This document shows, one piece after another, positions 1-5,880 of a stretch of DNA of 5,963 nt; position 1 is the stretch's first letter; each line of letters begins with the position of its first letter. This stretch comes from Pseudomonadota bacterium (GTDB lineage Bacteria > Bdellovibrionota_C > UBA2361 > OMII01), in the NCBI GenBank assembly GCA_027486155.1, contig JAIXPR010000386.1, forward strand, positions 1 to 5,963. The letters are read 5' to 3'. The notes under the pieces were generated by a model that saw only the letters and a program-made list of their open reading frames with translations, was not told the origin of the DNA and did not search any database. The position numbers and the translations under genes were made by a program.

Positions 1-1
1 G

Positions 2-1396
2 CTTGTAGTGCGTATCTCACTTGCTTTGGCGGAGCGAATTCCTCACGTTGAGTTCGCCCAATTTCGCAACAAGTACGGCCCGGAGTACGTTCTGCGATTC
101 CTTGAGTGTTTCTCGGCGCAGAAGAATCTTTCGGCGCTCCTTCTCGATGGTATCGCGCTGTTCTTCCAGGTGTTCGTCGGGCTTGTGCTCGTGTCGTTCT
201 ACCACCCCTTCTTCTTCGTTTTCTCTATCGTCTTGACCTTGCTCCTGCTCGTGCTTCTCACTCCCCTTGGTATCGGGGCGATTAGGACCTCGGTCAAAGC
301 CTCGGACGCGAAGTATGAGGTTGCGACGTGGCTTCAGGATATCGCGCGGGTGCCGATACTCTTCAAATCTAACCGCGGTGACGCCTTCGCGATTGAACGC
401 GCGGATCAACTTGTGGGGTCATACCTCATGTGGAGGGCGAAGCACTTCCGTATTCTTTTGCGGCAGATAGTTGGTTCGGTAACTATTCAAGTGTTAGCCA
501 ACACCCTGTTGCTCGGTCTCGGCGGTTGGCTGGTTATTCGGCAGCAACTTACCCTTGGCCAGCTTGTGGCGGCGGAGCTGATTATCGGAGTTATTCTCAG
601 CGGTGTGGCGAAGCTGGGGCGATACCTCGAGAAGTTCTACGATCTCTGCGCCTCGGTCGCGAAGCTCGACGCGCTCTTCGATGTTCCGTATGAAAAGGAG
701 TCTGGCTCGTTCTTCTCGCCAGATGGTGAGCCAGCGAGCCTGCAGATCAGCAACTTGGTGGTTCGCCACGAGAATCACATGCAACCTGTGCTCAATGGGT
801 TTTCGATGTCGCTGGAGCCGGGTGAGAAGGTCGCTATCTGCGGGCCGAATGGCGCCGGCAAGAGCACGCTTGCGGATTGTATCTACCGTATCACCGTACC
901 TCTCTCCGGACGGATTGAGATCGATGGACACGATGTTCGCGAGATCCATCCCCTTGAACTGAGAAGTGAGGTGGCGCTGGTCCGAGGACTGGACCTCTTC
1001 CACGGGTCTATCGAGGAGAACTTGACCCTGGCGAATGACCGAGTGTCTTCGAATCAGGTTCGGGAGGCGCTCAGTATGGTGGGTGTACTTGAGGATATCT
1101 ACGCGCTTCCTGAGGGGCTTCAGACGGTGCTTCAGGGGCAACCGTCGCCGCTCTCCCGCGGTCAGGCCGCTCGGCTCGTGATCGCTCGAGCGATACTGTC
1201 GGATCCTCGGCTCATCATTATCGATGGGATGCTTGACGGTATCGATGATGTCACGGTGGCTGGAGTTCTTAAGGAACTCACGGGGCCCCGCGCGCGCTGG
1301 TCTTTGTTGGTGCTGACGCACGAGGTCAGCGTAGCCCGACACTTCTCAAAAGCGTACCAGCTCCAAGGTGGAACCTTGGCGATGCTGCAACATTAA
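2..1396 (+). CDS. ABC exporter subunit (membrane domain fused to ATPase), 5' truncated
   Basis: This is the inner-membrane, ATP-driven part of an export system, fused as transmembrane domain then nucleotide-binding domain. The frame is open to the left edge, so the true start lies outside the window. Numbering residues from the GTG at 8, hydrophobic segments lie at about 44-64, 66-88, 154-177 and 183-207. These fit TM3-TM6 of a type I exporter fold, so roughly 100 residues with TM1-TM2 are probably missing. The ATPase spans about 244-462: Walker A GPNGAGKST (279-287), signature LSRGQ (382-386), Walker B LIIID (402-406) and H-loop His438. The residue after Walker B is Gly407 instead of the catalytic Glu, the D-loop reads DGID, and the Q-loop region reads LVRGLDLF with no Gln. 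No C39 peptidase domain is visible in the part present. The adaptor and TolC genes follow directly, which points to tripartite export; the substrate is unknown. Confidence 0.93.
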   Translation, partial: LVVRISLALAERIPHVEFAQFRNKYGPEYVLRFLECFSAQKNLSALLLDGIALFFQVFVGLVLVSFYHPFFFVFSIVLTLLLLVLLTPLGIGAIRTSVKASDAKYEVATWLQDIARVPILFKSNRGDAFAIERADQLVGSYLMWRAKHFRILLRQIVGSVTIQVLANTLLLGLGGWLVIRQQLTLGQLVAAELIIGVILSGVAKLGRYLEKFYDLCASVAKLDALFDVPYEKESGSFFSPDGEPASLQISNLVVRHENHMQPVLNGFSMSLEPGEKVAICGPNGAGKSTLADCIYRITVPLSGRIEIDGHDVREIHPLELRSEVALVRGLDLFHGSIEENLTLANDRVSSNQVREALSMVGVLEDIYALPEGLQTVLQGQPSPLSRGQAARLVIARAILSDPRLIIIDGMLDGIDDVTVAGVLKELTGPRARWSLLVLTHEVSVARHFSKAYQLQGGTLAMLQH

Positions 1397-1401
1397 GGGA
1401 G
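1395..1401 (+). promoter_or_regulatory. Ribosome binding site of the adaptor gene
   Basis: AAGGGAG lies 7 nt before the ATG at 1409 and overlaps the TAA stop of the ABC gene (1394-1396). It fixes the adaptor start and suggests translational coupling within the operon. Confidence 0.7.
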
Positions 1402-1408
1402 ACGCACT

Positions 1409-2518
1409 ATGGTTTTTGATGATGGACGGGTCGGAGATTACATTGATGGAGGGGAATACCTCACCATCGATGAGGTAATAGCGGGCTCTCGGGTTGAATT
1501 GGAGTCGCCGAAAGCGGTTGCGGCCCACGGGAGCTTGAGGATCGGGGCTCTCCTCGTATTCTCGATGATGATTATCGCCGCACTCGCGATGGTGTTCGCG
1601 CCGTGGACACAGAACGTGCGGGGCGTTGGAAAGGTCTCGGCGTACTCACCTGACGAGCGACAGCAGAGTCTCACCGCGCCCGTTGATGGAGTTATCCGGC
1701 AGTGGTTCGTCCTTGAGGGAATGCGTGTGAAGAAGGGACAGAGTATCGTGGATGTCGCCGACATCGACCCCGATATTCTTGCGCGCCTTGAGCGGGAGCG
1801 CGCAGCTCAGCAGGATAAATTCGATGCCGCGCAGAGCGCTGTAGAAACCTCTCGAAAGAATCTTGAGCGTCAAAAGTCGCTTGTTACGTCCGGTCTTAGC
1901 TCGCAACGAGCGGCGGAATTAGCGGAGCTGGAGTACGCGAAATACCTCTCTGAGGTGTCCTCCGCCTCAGCGGAGTTAGCACGGATCGAAACACGGCTTG
2001 CGCGGCAGGCATCGCAATCGATCGTGGCGCCACGCGATGGGATCATTCAGAGGATCCTTGCTCCTCAGGGAGGAGTGATGGTGAAGGCGGGGCAGGTGCT
2101 TGCGTTAATCGTGCCCGAATCGGCGAGTCGAGCTGTTGAGCTCACCGTGAGCGGAAACGACGCGCCCCTTCTCTCAGTTGGGCGGCGTGTTCGACTTCAG
2201 TTCGAGGGGTGGCCCGCGGTGCAGTTCGCCGGATGGCCATCGGTGGCTATCGGCACCTTCGGTGGCGTGATAGGGGTTCTCGACCCAGGCGCGGCTGAGG
2301 ATGGAACGGTTCGGGTAATCGTTTTTCCGGAGCAAGGAGAGCAGTGGCCCGACTCGACATACCTACGACAGGGGGTTCGCGTTGTCGGATGGGTGTTGCT
2401 TGATACCGTGAAGCTCGGATGGGAGCTATGGCGACAGTTTAACGGGTTCCCACCAACGCTGCGTAACGTGACTCCAGGAACCGTTGATGACCCGGCTAAG
2501 CCGAAGGATGGAGCGTAG
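1409..2518 (+). CDS. HlyD-family periplasmic adaptor (membrane fusion protein)
   Basis: This 369-residue protein would bridge the ABC transporter in the inner membrane and the TolC channel in the outer membrane. It has a cytoplasmic N-terminus of about 43 residues, then one membrane anchor at about 44-65. The first half of a biotinyl/lipoyl domain follows at about 86-117 (TAPVDGVI, then GMRVKKGQ). A charged alpha-hairpin rich in Glu, Ala, Arg and Gln covers about 122-202, and the second lipoyl half about 205-236 (IVAPRDGIIQ, then VKAGQ). A beta-barrel region runs from about 241 to 330 and contains a repeated GWP(A/S)V motif at 268-272 and 275-279. The Pro-rich tail is hydrophilic. The hairpin is short, which suits an adaptor meeting a TolC-type partner. 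The start is supported by AAGGGAG 7 nt upstream, 12 nt after the ABC gene. Family assignment is firm; the exported substrate cannot be deduced. Confidence 0.92.
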   Translation: MVFDDGRVGDYIDGGEYLTIDEVIAGSRVELESPKAVAAHGSLRIGALLVFSMMIIAALAMVFAPWTQNVRGVGKVSAYSPDERQQSLTAPVDGVIRQWFVLEGMRVKKGQSIVDVADIDPDILARLERERAAQQDKFDAAQSAVETSRKNLERQKSLVTSGLSSQRAAELAELEYAKYLSEVSSASAELARIETRLARQASQSIVAPRDGIIQRILAPQGGVMVKAGQVLALIVPESASRAVELTVSGNDAPLLSVGRRVRLQFEGWPAVQFAGWPSVAIGTFGGVIGVLDPGAAEDGTVRVIVFPEQGEQWPDSTYLRQGVRVVGWVLLDTVKLGWELWRQFNGFPPTLRNVTPGTVDDPAKPKDGA

Positions 2519-2521
2519 TCT

Positions 2522-4006
2522 ATGGTGTGTAGAGTTCGATTGATTGGGGCTGCGCTCTCTATCGGGTGGATCTTCGCTGTGAGCGCGGGCTCGCTGGCCT
2601 TCGGTCAAGAGAGTGCTCCCGAAAAGCCCTCACCGAAAGAGAAGAAGGGCTCTTCAGCGCCGGTGCTGCTCCTCGATGATGTGATATCGACGACCCTTGA
2701 GCGCCACCCAGCCTTGAACGCTGAGAAACAAGAACGGGTTTCGGCGGACGCGGACGTTCTCTCGTCCGAGGGGGCCTTCGACCCAAGCCTCAAGGGGGAA
2801 GCTCTTTCATATGTAACGGGTGGGTACTCAGGAAACTACGGTTCCGCCTACGTCGAACAGCCGCTCAAGTTTTACGGAAGCAAGGTGATGGGTGGATACC
2901 GTGTCGGCGACGGAACCTTTCCGATATACGATAACTGGTATGAGACCAATTCGGGGGGCGAGGTTGGTGTCGGCCTAGAAGTTCCCTTGTTACGGGATGG
3001 TCCGATAGATCGTCGGCGCGCCAATATTGGCAAGGCTGAGTCGGGACTGCAGATAGCGGATTCCTTAATTGAGCAGAGGAAGATCGAGCTGGCGAGGGCG
3101 GCGGCGCTGACCTACTGGGATTGGACGGCGTCTCGAAATAGGATCAAGGTGTACCGTCGATTGCTGCAGGTCGCTCAGGAGCGTGATAAGCAGATAGCCG
3201 AGCGTGTAGCTCGGGGAGATCTGCCAGACTTTGATCGGGTGGACAATCAACGCGCGGTTCTGCAGCGACAAGCGCAGCTCCTCACCGCTGAGCGCGGGGT
3301 CAAGAGCGCTGAGTTTGCCCTCTCGCTTTTCTATCGAAACGCCGCCTCAGAGCCGCAAAGCGTTGAGCGGTTTCAAGCTCTCGACAGAATTCCGGTCCCA
3401 CTTTTCGCGCCCGTTCACACTACCAACGATCCGGTAGCGGAGGCAGCGGACTCTCGGCCTGAGTTCAAAAACATCAAGGCTCAGAGCAATCAGAACAAGA
3501 TTGAGCTTGAGCTTGCTCGGAACCAGGTGCTCCCTCGACTCGATCTTCGGGTCTTCTCCTACAACGACTACGGCACTGGTAACCCGGATTTGGAGGAGCC
3601 TGAGGTGAAAGCCGGGCTACGAATTGAGATTCCGTTGGCCACCAGGACCCAACAGGGACGCATTGATTACTTTGAATCTCGCGAGCGGAAATTGCAATTC
3701 ACGGAGACCTTCCTGCGGGAGCGAATCCGCGCGGACGTCCAGGACGCACTCAACGCTTTGGACATCGCGAGAAGTCGGGTAGAGGTCGCGTCGGCGGAGG
3801 TAAAAGCCTCCGAGGAGCTCGCGCAAGGGGAGCTTAAGCGTTTCAATTTCGGCGATAGTAATCTTATCTTTGTGAACCTTCGCGAGCAGAACGCGGCGGA
3901 CGCACAGGTGCGCGAGATCGACGCGCTCCAGGATTATCAGAAGGCGTTTGTCACGTTCGAGGCTATCTTGGCCCGCATTCAGAAACGCCAAGGCGATACG
4001 AAGTGA
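2522..4006 (+). CDS. TolC-family outer membrane efflux/secretion channel
   Basis: This is a 494-residue outer-membrane factor, close to the usual TolC-family length. Residues 1-28 look like a Sec signal peptide: basic VCRVR, a hydrophobic core, and a likely cleavage after AFG at 26-28. A charged Pro/Lys/Ser-rich linker (29-46) follows. Two outer-membrane efflux repeats come next, about 49-270 and 305-488, each with long heptad-like helices rich in Ala, Gln, Arg and Glu. Strand-like Gly/Tyr-rich segments (about 92-160, and around 340-370) would form the barrel. Recognisable family elements are LERHPALNAEKQ near the N-terminus, PLATRTQQGRI (371-381) and GDSNLIFVNLREQ (444-456) near the C-terminus. 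The ATG lies 3 nt after the adaptor stop, with GGAG at 2510-2513 eight nt upstream. Gene order ABC-adaptor-TolC makes it the outer-membrane exit of the same exporter. It could accept other transporters too, as TolC proteins often do. Confidence 0.93.
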   Translation: MVCRVRLIGAALSIGWIFAVSAGSLAFGQESAPEKPSPKEKKGSSAPVLLLDDVISTTLERHPALNAEKQERVSADADVLSSEGAFDPSLKGEALSYVTGGYSGNYGSAYVEQPLKFYGSKVMGGYRVGDGTFPIYDNWYETNSGGEVGVGLEVPLLRDGPIDRRRANIGKAESGLQIADSLIEQRKIELARAAALTYWDWTASRNRIKVYRRLLQVAQERDKQIAERVARGDLPDFDRVDNQRAVLQRQAQLLTAERGVKSAEFALSLFYRNAASEPQSVERFQALDRIPVPLFAPVHTTNDPVAEAADSRPEFKNIKAQSNQNKIELELARNQVLPRLDLRVFSYNDYGTGNPDLEEPEVKAGLRIEIPLATRTQQGRIDYFESRERKLQFTETFLRERIRADVQDALNALDIARSRVEVASAEVKASEELAQGELKRFNFGDSNLIFVNLREQNAADAQVREIDALQDYQKAFVTFEAILARIQKRQGDTK

Positions 4007-4018
4007 CGGGGCCGTCAC
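4003..4018 (+). terminator. Hairpin overlapping the tolC-like stop codon, possible transcript end
   Basis: GTGACGG (4003-4009) and CCGTCAC (4012-4018) form a perfect inverted repeat. As RNA this is a GC-rich stem with a small loop that includes the TGA stop. No T-run follows, so it is not a canonical intrinsic terminator. It may protect the mRNA 3' end, act with Rho, or be chance. Confidence 0.25.
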
Positions 4019-4235
4019 AGCGTCTTACTAGATGTCACTGAGGTGCCCAGGCTCCGAAAAGCTCGTAGGATTGGACTCCCGAGGGCTGCGTTTTCGCATA
4101 GAAAGTCATCTTAATTGCGGGTAAGACAGGCTAAGGGCCGTCTGATGTCCGGAGGCCGGGCACGCGGATTCATAATCGGTTGGCGAGGTTTGAGCCCCTT
4201 TTCTGGGTAAAAAGCTAATGGTCCCTCAATTTTAC

Positions 4236-4264
4236 TTGTACCGGCTGTTCAGGTCGTCTATCCT
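4236..4264 (+). promoter_or_regulatory. Candidate sigma70-type promoter for the dksA-like gene
   Basis: TTGTAC (4236-4241) and TATCCT (4259-4264) are 17 nt apart. They match 3/6 and 4/6 of the -35 and -10 consensus. The expected transcription start near 4271 would place both downstream stem-loops in a 5' leader of about 135 nt. Matches this weak occur often by chance. Confidence 0.3.
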
Positions 4265-4285
4265 TCAGGATTACAAAAAATGTAG

Positions 4286-4368
4286 CCTCATACTTCCTAA
4301 GGGTATGAGGTTCGTCGAAGTGACCGAGGGGGTTGCCTCTCTCTCCGTGAAGGCAGGTTTCGGTCGCT
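4286..4368 (+). promoter_or_regulatory. Two-hairpin structured leader upstream of the dksA-like gene
   Basis: Hairpin A pairs CCTCATAC (4286-4293) with GTATGAGG (4303-4310), 8 bp perfect around a 9-nt loop. Hairpin B pairs AGTGACCGA (4319-4327) with TCGGTCGCT (4360-4368), 9 bp including one G-U pair. Inside B, TGCCT (4334-4338) pairs with AGGCA (4351-4355), separated by a G-rich internal bulge. Both lie in the expected 5' UTR, 40-120 nt before the start codon. I do not recognise a known riboswitch or ribosomal-protein leader. A small RNA or an attenuator are alternatives. The pairings are visible in the sequence; the function is inferred. Confidence 0.35.
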
Positions 4369-4407
4369 AGTGTTTACCGCGGTAGGTCGTGCGCAGAAGG
4401 TGATGGT

Positions 4408-4824
4408 ATGAAAAAGAAAGATCTCGATACCTTGAAGAAGATCCTCGAAGAAGAGAAGAAGCGTATCTTCCATCACCTTCAAGAGATAAGTGAAACGTCG
4501 GTAGCCGACCTGGAAACCCCTTCTGGTGACTCTGTCGATCTCGCCTCGCTTGAGATTAATCAGAACTCGCTCGCTAAGATCGGAAAGCGTGAGCAAAACC
4601 ACCTTAAGAAGATCGACGCTGCTCTGAAGAAGATGGATGATGGCACATTCGGAGAGTGTGAGAGCTGCGGTGAGCAGATAGCGTTCGCTCGCCTTATGGC
4701 GCGTCCCGTCGCGCAGCTCTGTATCGATTGTAAAACCGAGCAAGAGAATGAGGAGCGCAAATACTCTGACCGCGCTGGGGACTCTGATAATGAGGGATTC
4801 CCGGAAGAGGGAGAGGAGCTGTAG
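4408..4824 (+). CDS. dksA: DksA/TraR-family RNA polymerase-binding transcription factor
   Basis: This 138-residue protein would bind the RNA polymerase secondary channel and, with ppGpp, adjust rRNA and amino-acid promoters. The N-terminal half is a charged coiled coil (about 4-35 and 50-77). Its tip carries D41-x-x-D44-x-A46, equivalent to the DxxDxA motif E. coli DksA needs for activity. The C4 zinc finger is complete: Cys84, Cys87, Cys105 and Cys108, with the C-x2-C-x17-C-x2-C spacing of DksA. The zinc-finger segment CESCGEQI...RLMARP...LCIDCKT strongly resembles DksA. It is a little shorter than E. coli DksA (151), mostly at the N-terminus, and ends in an acidic tail (DSDNEGFPEEGEEL). An AGAAGGTGA Shine-Dalgarno (4395-4403), one mismatch from ideal, supports the ATG at 4408. 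It is probably monocistronic, being convergent with the next gene. Whether it is the main DksA or a paralogue cannot be told here. Confidence 0.9.
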   Translation: MKKKDLDTLKKILEEEKKRIFHHLQEISETSVADLETPSGDSVDLASLEINQNSLAKIGKREQNHLKKIDAALKKMDDGTFGECESCGEQIAFARLMARPVAQLCIDCKTEQENEERKYSDRAGDSDNEGFPEEGEEL

Positions 4825-4832
4825 TTTCCGAT

Positions 4833-4952
4833 CCGGAGGGCCCGTCTCCCTAGGGGCCGGGATCGCGGCCGGCGCTCCGGTTGGCGACATTCATCGCAAT
4901 CCAAATTGAAAATATTCTACATACCCGGCCCGTCAGGAGACGGGCCCTCCGG
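4833..4952. repeat. 120-bp inverted-repeat element between convergent genes
   Basis: CCGGAGGGCCCGTCTCC (4833-4849) is perfectly repeated in inverse at 4936-4952. After a 4x4-nt mismatch, GGGCCGGG (4854-4861) pairs with CCCGGCCC (4924-4931). The arms therefore span about 29 nt, with 25 paired bases. The interior has a GC-rich sub-hairpin (about 4863-4887) and then a roughly 72% AT tract (4888-4923). The trinucleotide GAT stands directly outside both ends (4830-4832 and 4953-4955), as a target-site duplication might. No T-run follows either arm, which argues against a simple intrinsic terminator. It lies 8 nt after the dksA-like stop and 17 nt before the stop of the opposing phosphatase gene. 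A MITE, another mobile palindromic repeat, or a bidirectional transcript-end structure all fit. Confidence 0.75.
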
Positions 4953-4969
4953 GATGGTTGACGGGGCTC

Positions 4970-5809
4970 CTACACCCTCCCCAACTCCCTCATCACCTCC
5001 TCAAACACTCGCGGCGCGGCGACCACGATGTTGTCCGTAAAGAGGTCGTGCTTGTAGTTGGTGGTCTTCTTTTGTGACTCGTGATCGTATGGATAGTGCC
5101 CGACCTTCGCGCCCGCTTCGCGAGCGATGAGGCATCCCGCCGCGCAATCCCACGGGCTGAGCCCCTCTTCAAAGAAGGCGTCAAGGCGTCCACAGGCGAC
5201 CCAGGAGATGTCGAGGGAGGCGGCGCCGATGCGTCGGAGGTCCCGGCATGTTCGAAGAAGGTGGAGGAGTCGAGCGCAGATGCGGTCGATGTTGACCCGT
5301 TCGTAGGGGAACCCGGTCGCGAGCAGCGCGTCAGATAGGGATTGAGTCTCGGTCGCGCGAATCGGCTCGTTGTTACAGAACGCGCCGCCCCCCTTGGTAG
5401 CTGTGAAGATCTCCCCTTGGAACGGCGCGAGTACGGTGCCGGCCTGGACGATACCATCAACAGCGTACGCGATTGAAACGCCGACCTGATTGTGGCCGTG
5501 CGCGTAGTTTGTGGTGCCATCAATAGGGTCGATTACCCAGGTAGGGCCCACGTTAGCGGTCGCCGCATGGGCCGGATCCGACGACTCCTCAGCGAGGATG
5601 GTATGATCTGGAAAGTGAGCCCGAATGGTCTCGATGATCGCTTTTTCCGAGGCCAGGTCGGCGGTGGTAACCAAGTTTCTCGCGGCTTTAAGGGTTATGT
5701 TGACCGATTGAGAGGCTCGCTGCTCTCGCGCGATGGCGCCTCCGCGCTGTGCCGCTTCGATAGCTACCGCAAGGGCATCTGACGGGGATGGGAGGTGGTG
5801 TTGGCTCAT
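4970..5809 (-). CDS. Inositol monophosphatase family protein (SuhB-like)
   Basis: This would be a Mg-dependent, Li-sensitive-type sugar or inositol phosphate phosphatase. From the ATG at 5809 it has 279 residues, near the usual 260-270. Metal-site motifs are in order: VTTADLASE (47-55, Asp51), ILAEES (71-76, Glu74-Glu75), WVIDPIDGTTNY (91-102, Asp94 and Asp97), and SPWDCAAG (218-225, Asp221). GAASLDISWVACGRLDAF (195-212) also fits the family core. A Lys/Tyr/His-rich insertion (about 237-257) sits where many relatives have a shorter turn. The frame stays open to a TTG at 5878, but that would add 23 unconserved residues, so I prefer the ATG at 5809. The Shine-Dalgarno there is weak. Members include SuhB, histidinol-phosphatase-like and CysQ-like enzymes; SuhB-type is the nearest guess, and the substrate is not decided by sequence alone. 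Confidence 0.92.
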   Translation of the reverse strand: MSQHHLPSPSDALAVAIEAAQRGGAIAREQRASQSVNITLKAARNLVTTADLASEKAIIETIRAHFPDHTILAEESSDPAHAATANVGPTWVIDPIDGTTNYAHGHNQVGVSIAYAVDGIVQAGTVLAPFQGEIFTATKGGGAFCNNEPIRATETQSLSDALLATGFPYERVNIDRICARLLHLLRTCRDLRRIGAASLDISWVACGRLDAFFEEGLSPWDCAAGCLIAREAGAKVGHYPYDHESQKKTTNYKHDLFTDNIVVAAPRVFEEVMRELGRV

Positions 5810-5880
5810 AGGAATCCAATCGTAACATATAACACTACGCCGGTTTGAGGAGGTTGCCCGTTGTAGTAGGGTACTCAACT
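5810..5880. promoter_or_regulatory. Divergent intergenic region with overlapping promoter candidates
   Basis: This 71-nt gap separates the divergent starts of the phosphatase gene (- strand) and the right-edge gene (+ strand). On the + strand TATAAC (5828-5833) matches 5/6 of the -10 consensus, without a good -35. On the - strand the same bases read as an extended -10-like TGTTATATG (5834 down to 5826). GAGGAGGT (5847-5854) resembles a strong ribosome binding site but is 26 nt before the ATG at 5881. It is instead followed 6 nt later by TTG then TAG. The overlapping -10-like elements suggest shared control, but this is inference from short matches. Confidence 0.3.

Larger units (their letters stand above)
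4007..4407. other. Non-coding intergenic region between exporter operon and dksA-like gene
   Basis: This 401-nt stretch shows no convincing protein gene on either strand. From left to right it contains the hairpin over the tolC-like stop; a TGCG-TTTT-CGCA mini-hairpin (4087-4098); a stem TGTCCGG/CCGGGCA with an AGG loop (4146-4162, one G-U pair); a weak sigma70-like promoter candidate (4236-4264); and two stronger stem-loops (4286-4310 and 4319-4368). A 10-bp palindrome, TACCGCGGTA, lies at 4375-4384. The density of hairpins in the right half suggests a transcribed leader for the downstream gene. The left half could hold the operon's terminator or a small RNA, but nothing there is recognisable. 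Confidence 0.6.

Noticed and set aside
8..10. GTG as the true start of the ABC gene
   Set aside because: The frame is open to the left edge and the protein begins inside the transmembrane domain, with TM1-TM2 missing. The GTG is almost certainly internal.
494..1342. Long reverse-strand open frame opposite the ABC gene
   Set aside because: It mirrors a well-supported ABC domain, and its Arg-rich translation resembles no family. It is a codon-bias shadow.
4032..4124. Small + strand open frame of 30 codons after the tolC-like gene
   Set aside because: There is no ribosome binding site, no recognisable motif and no coding signal beyond an ATG-to-TAA run.
4133..4212. tRNA-like stretch with a CAT-containing loop and a GGTTTGAGCC T-arm-like motif
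   Set aside because: The T-stem has mismatches, no acceptor stem pairs with the 3' side, and no D-arm fits. At most it is a decayed remnant, and probably it is chance.
4375..4384. TACCGCGGTA palindrome as a transcription-factor operator
   Set aside because: A single 10-bp palindrome without a second copy or a known matching regulator is not enough to call a site.
4297..4890. Long reverse-strand open frame opposite the dksA-like gene
   Set aside because: It crosses the leader hairpins, the full dksA-like gene and one arm of the inverted repeat, with no family signature. The + strand gene has all DksA motifs.
5810..5878. N-terminal extension of the phosphatase from a TTG at 5878
   Set aside because: The extra 23 residues do not resemble the family, the total would be longer than usual, and a normal ATG exists at 5809. 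The extension would also fill the divergent promoter region.
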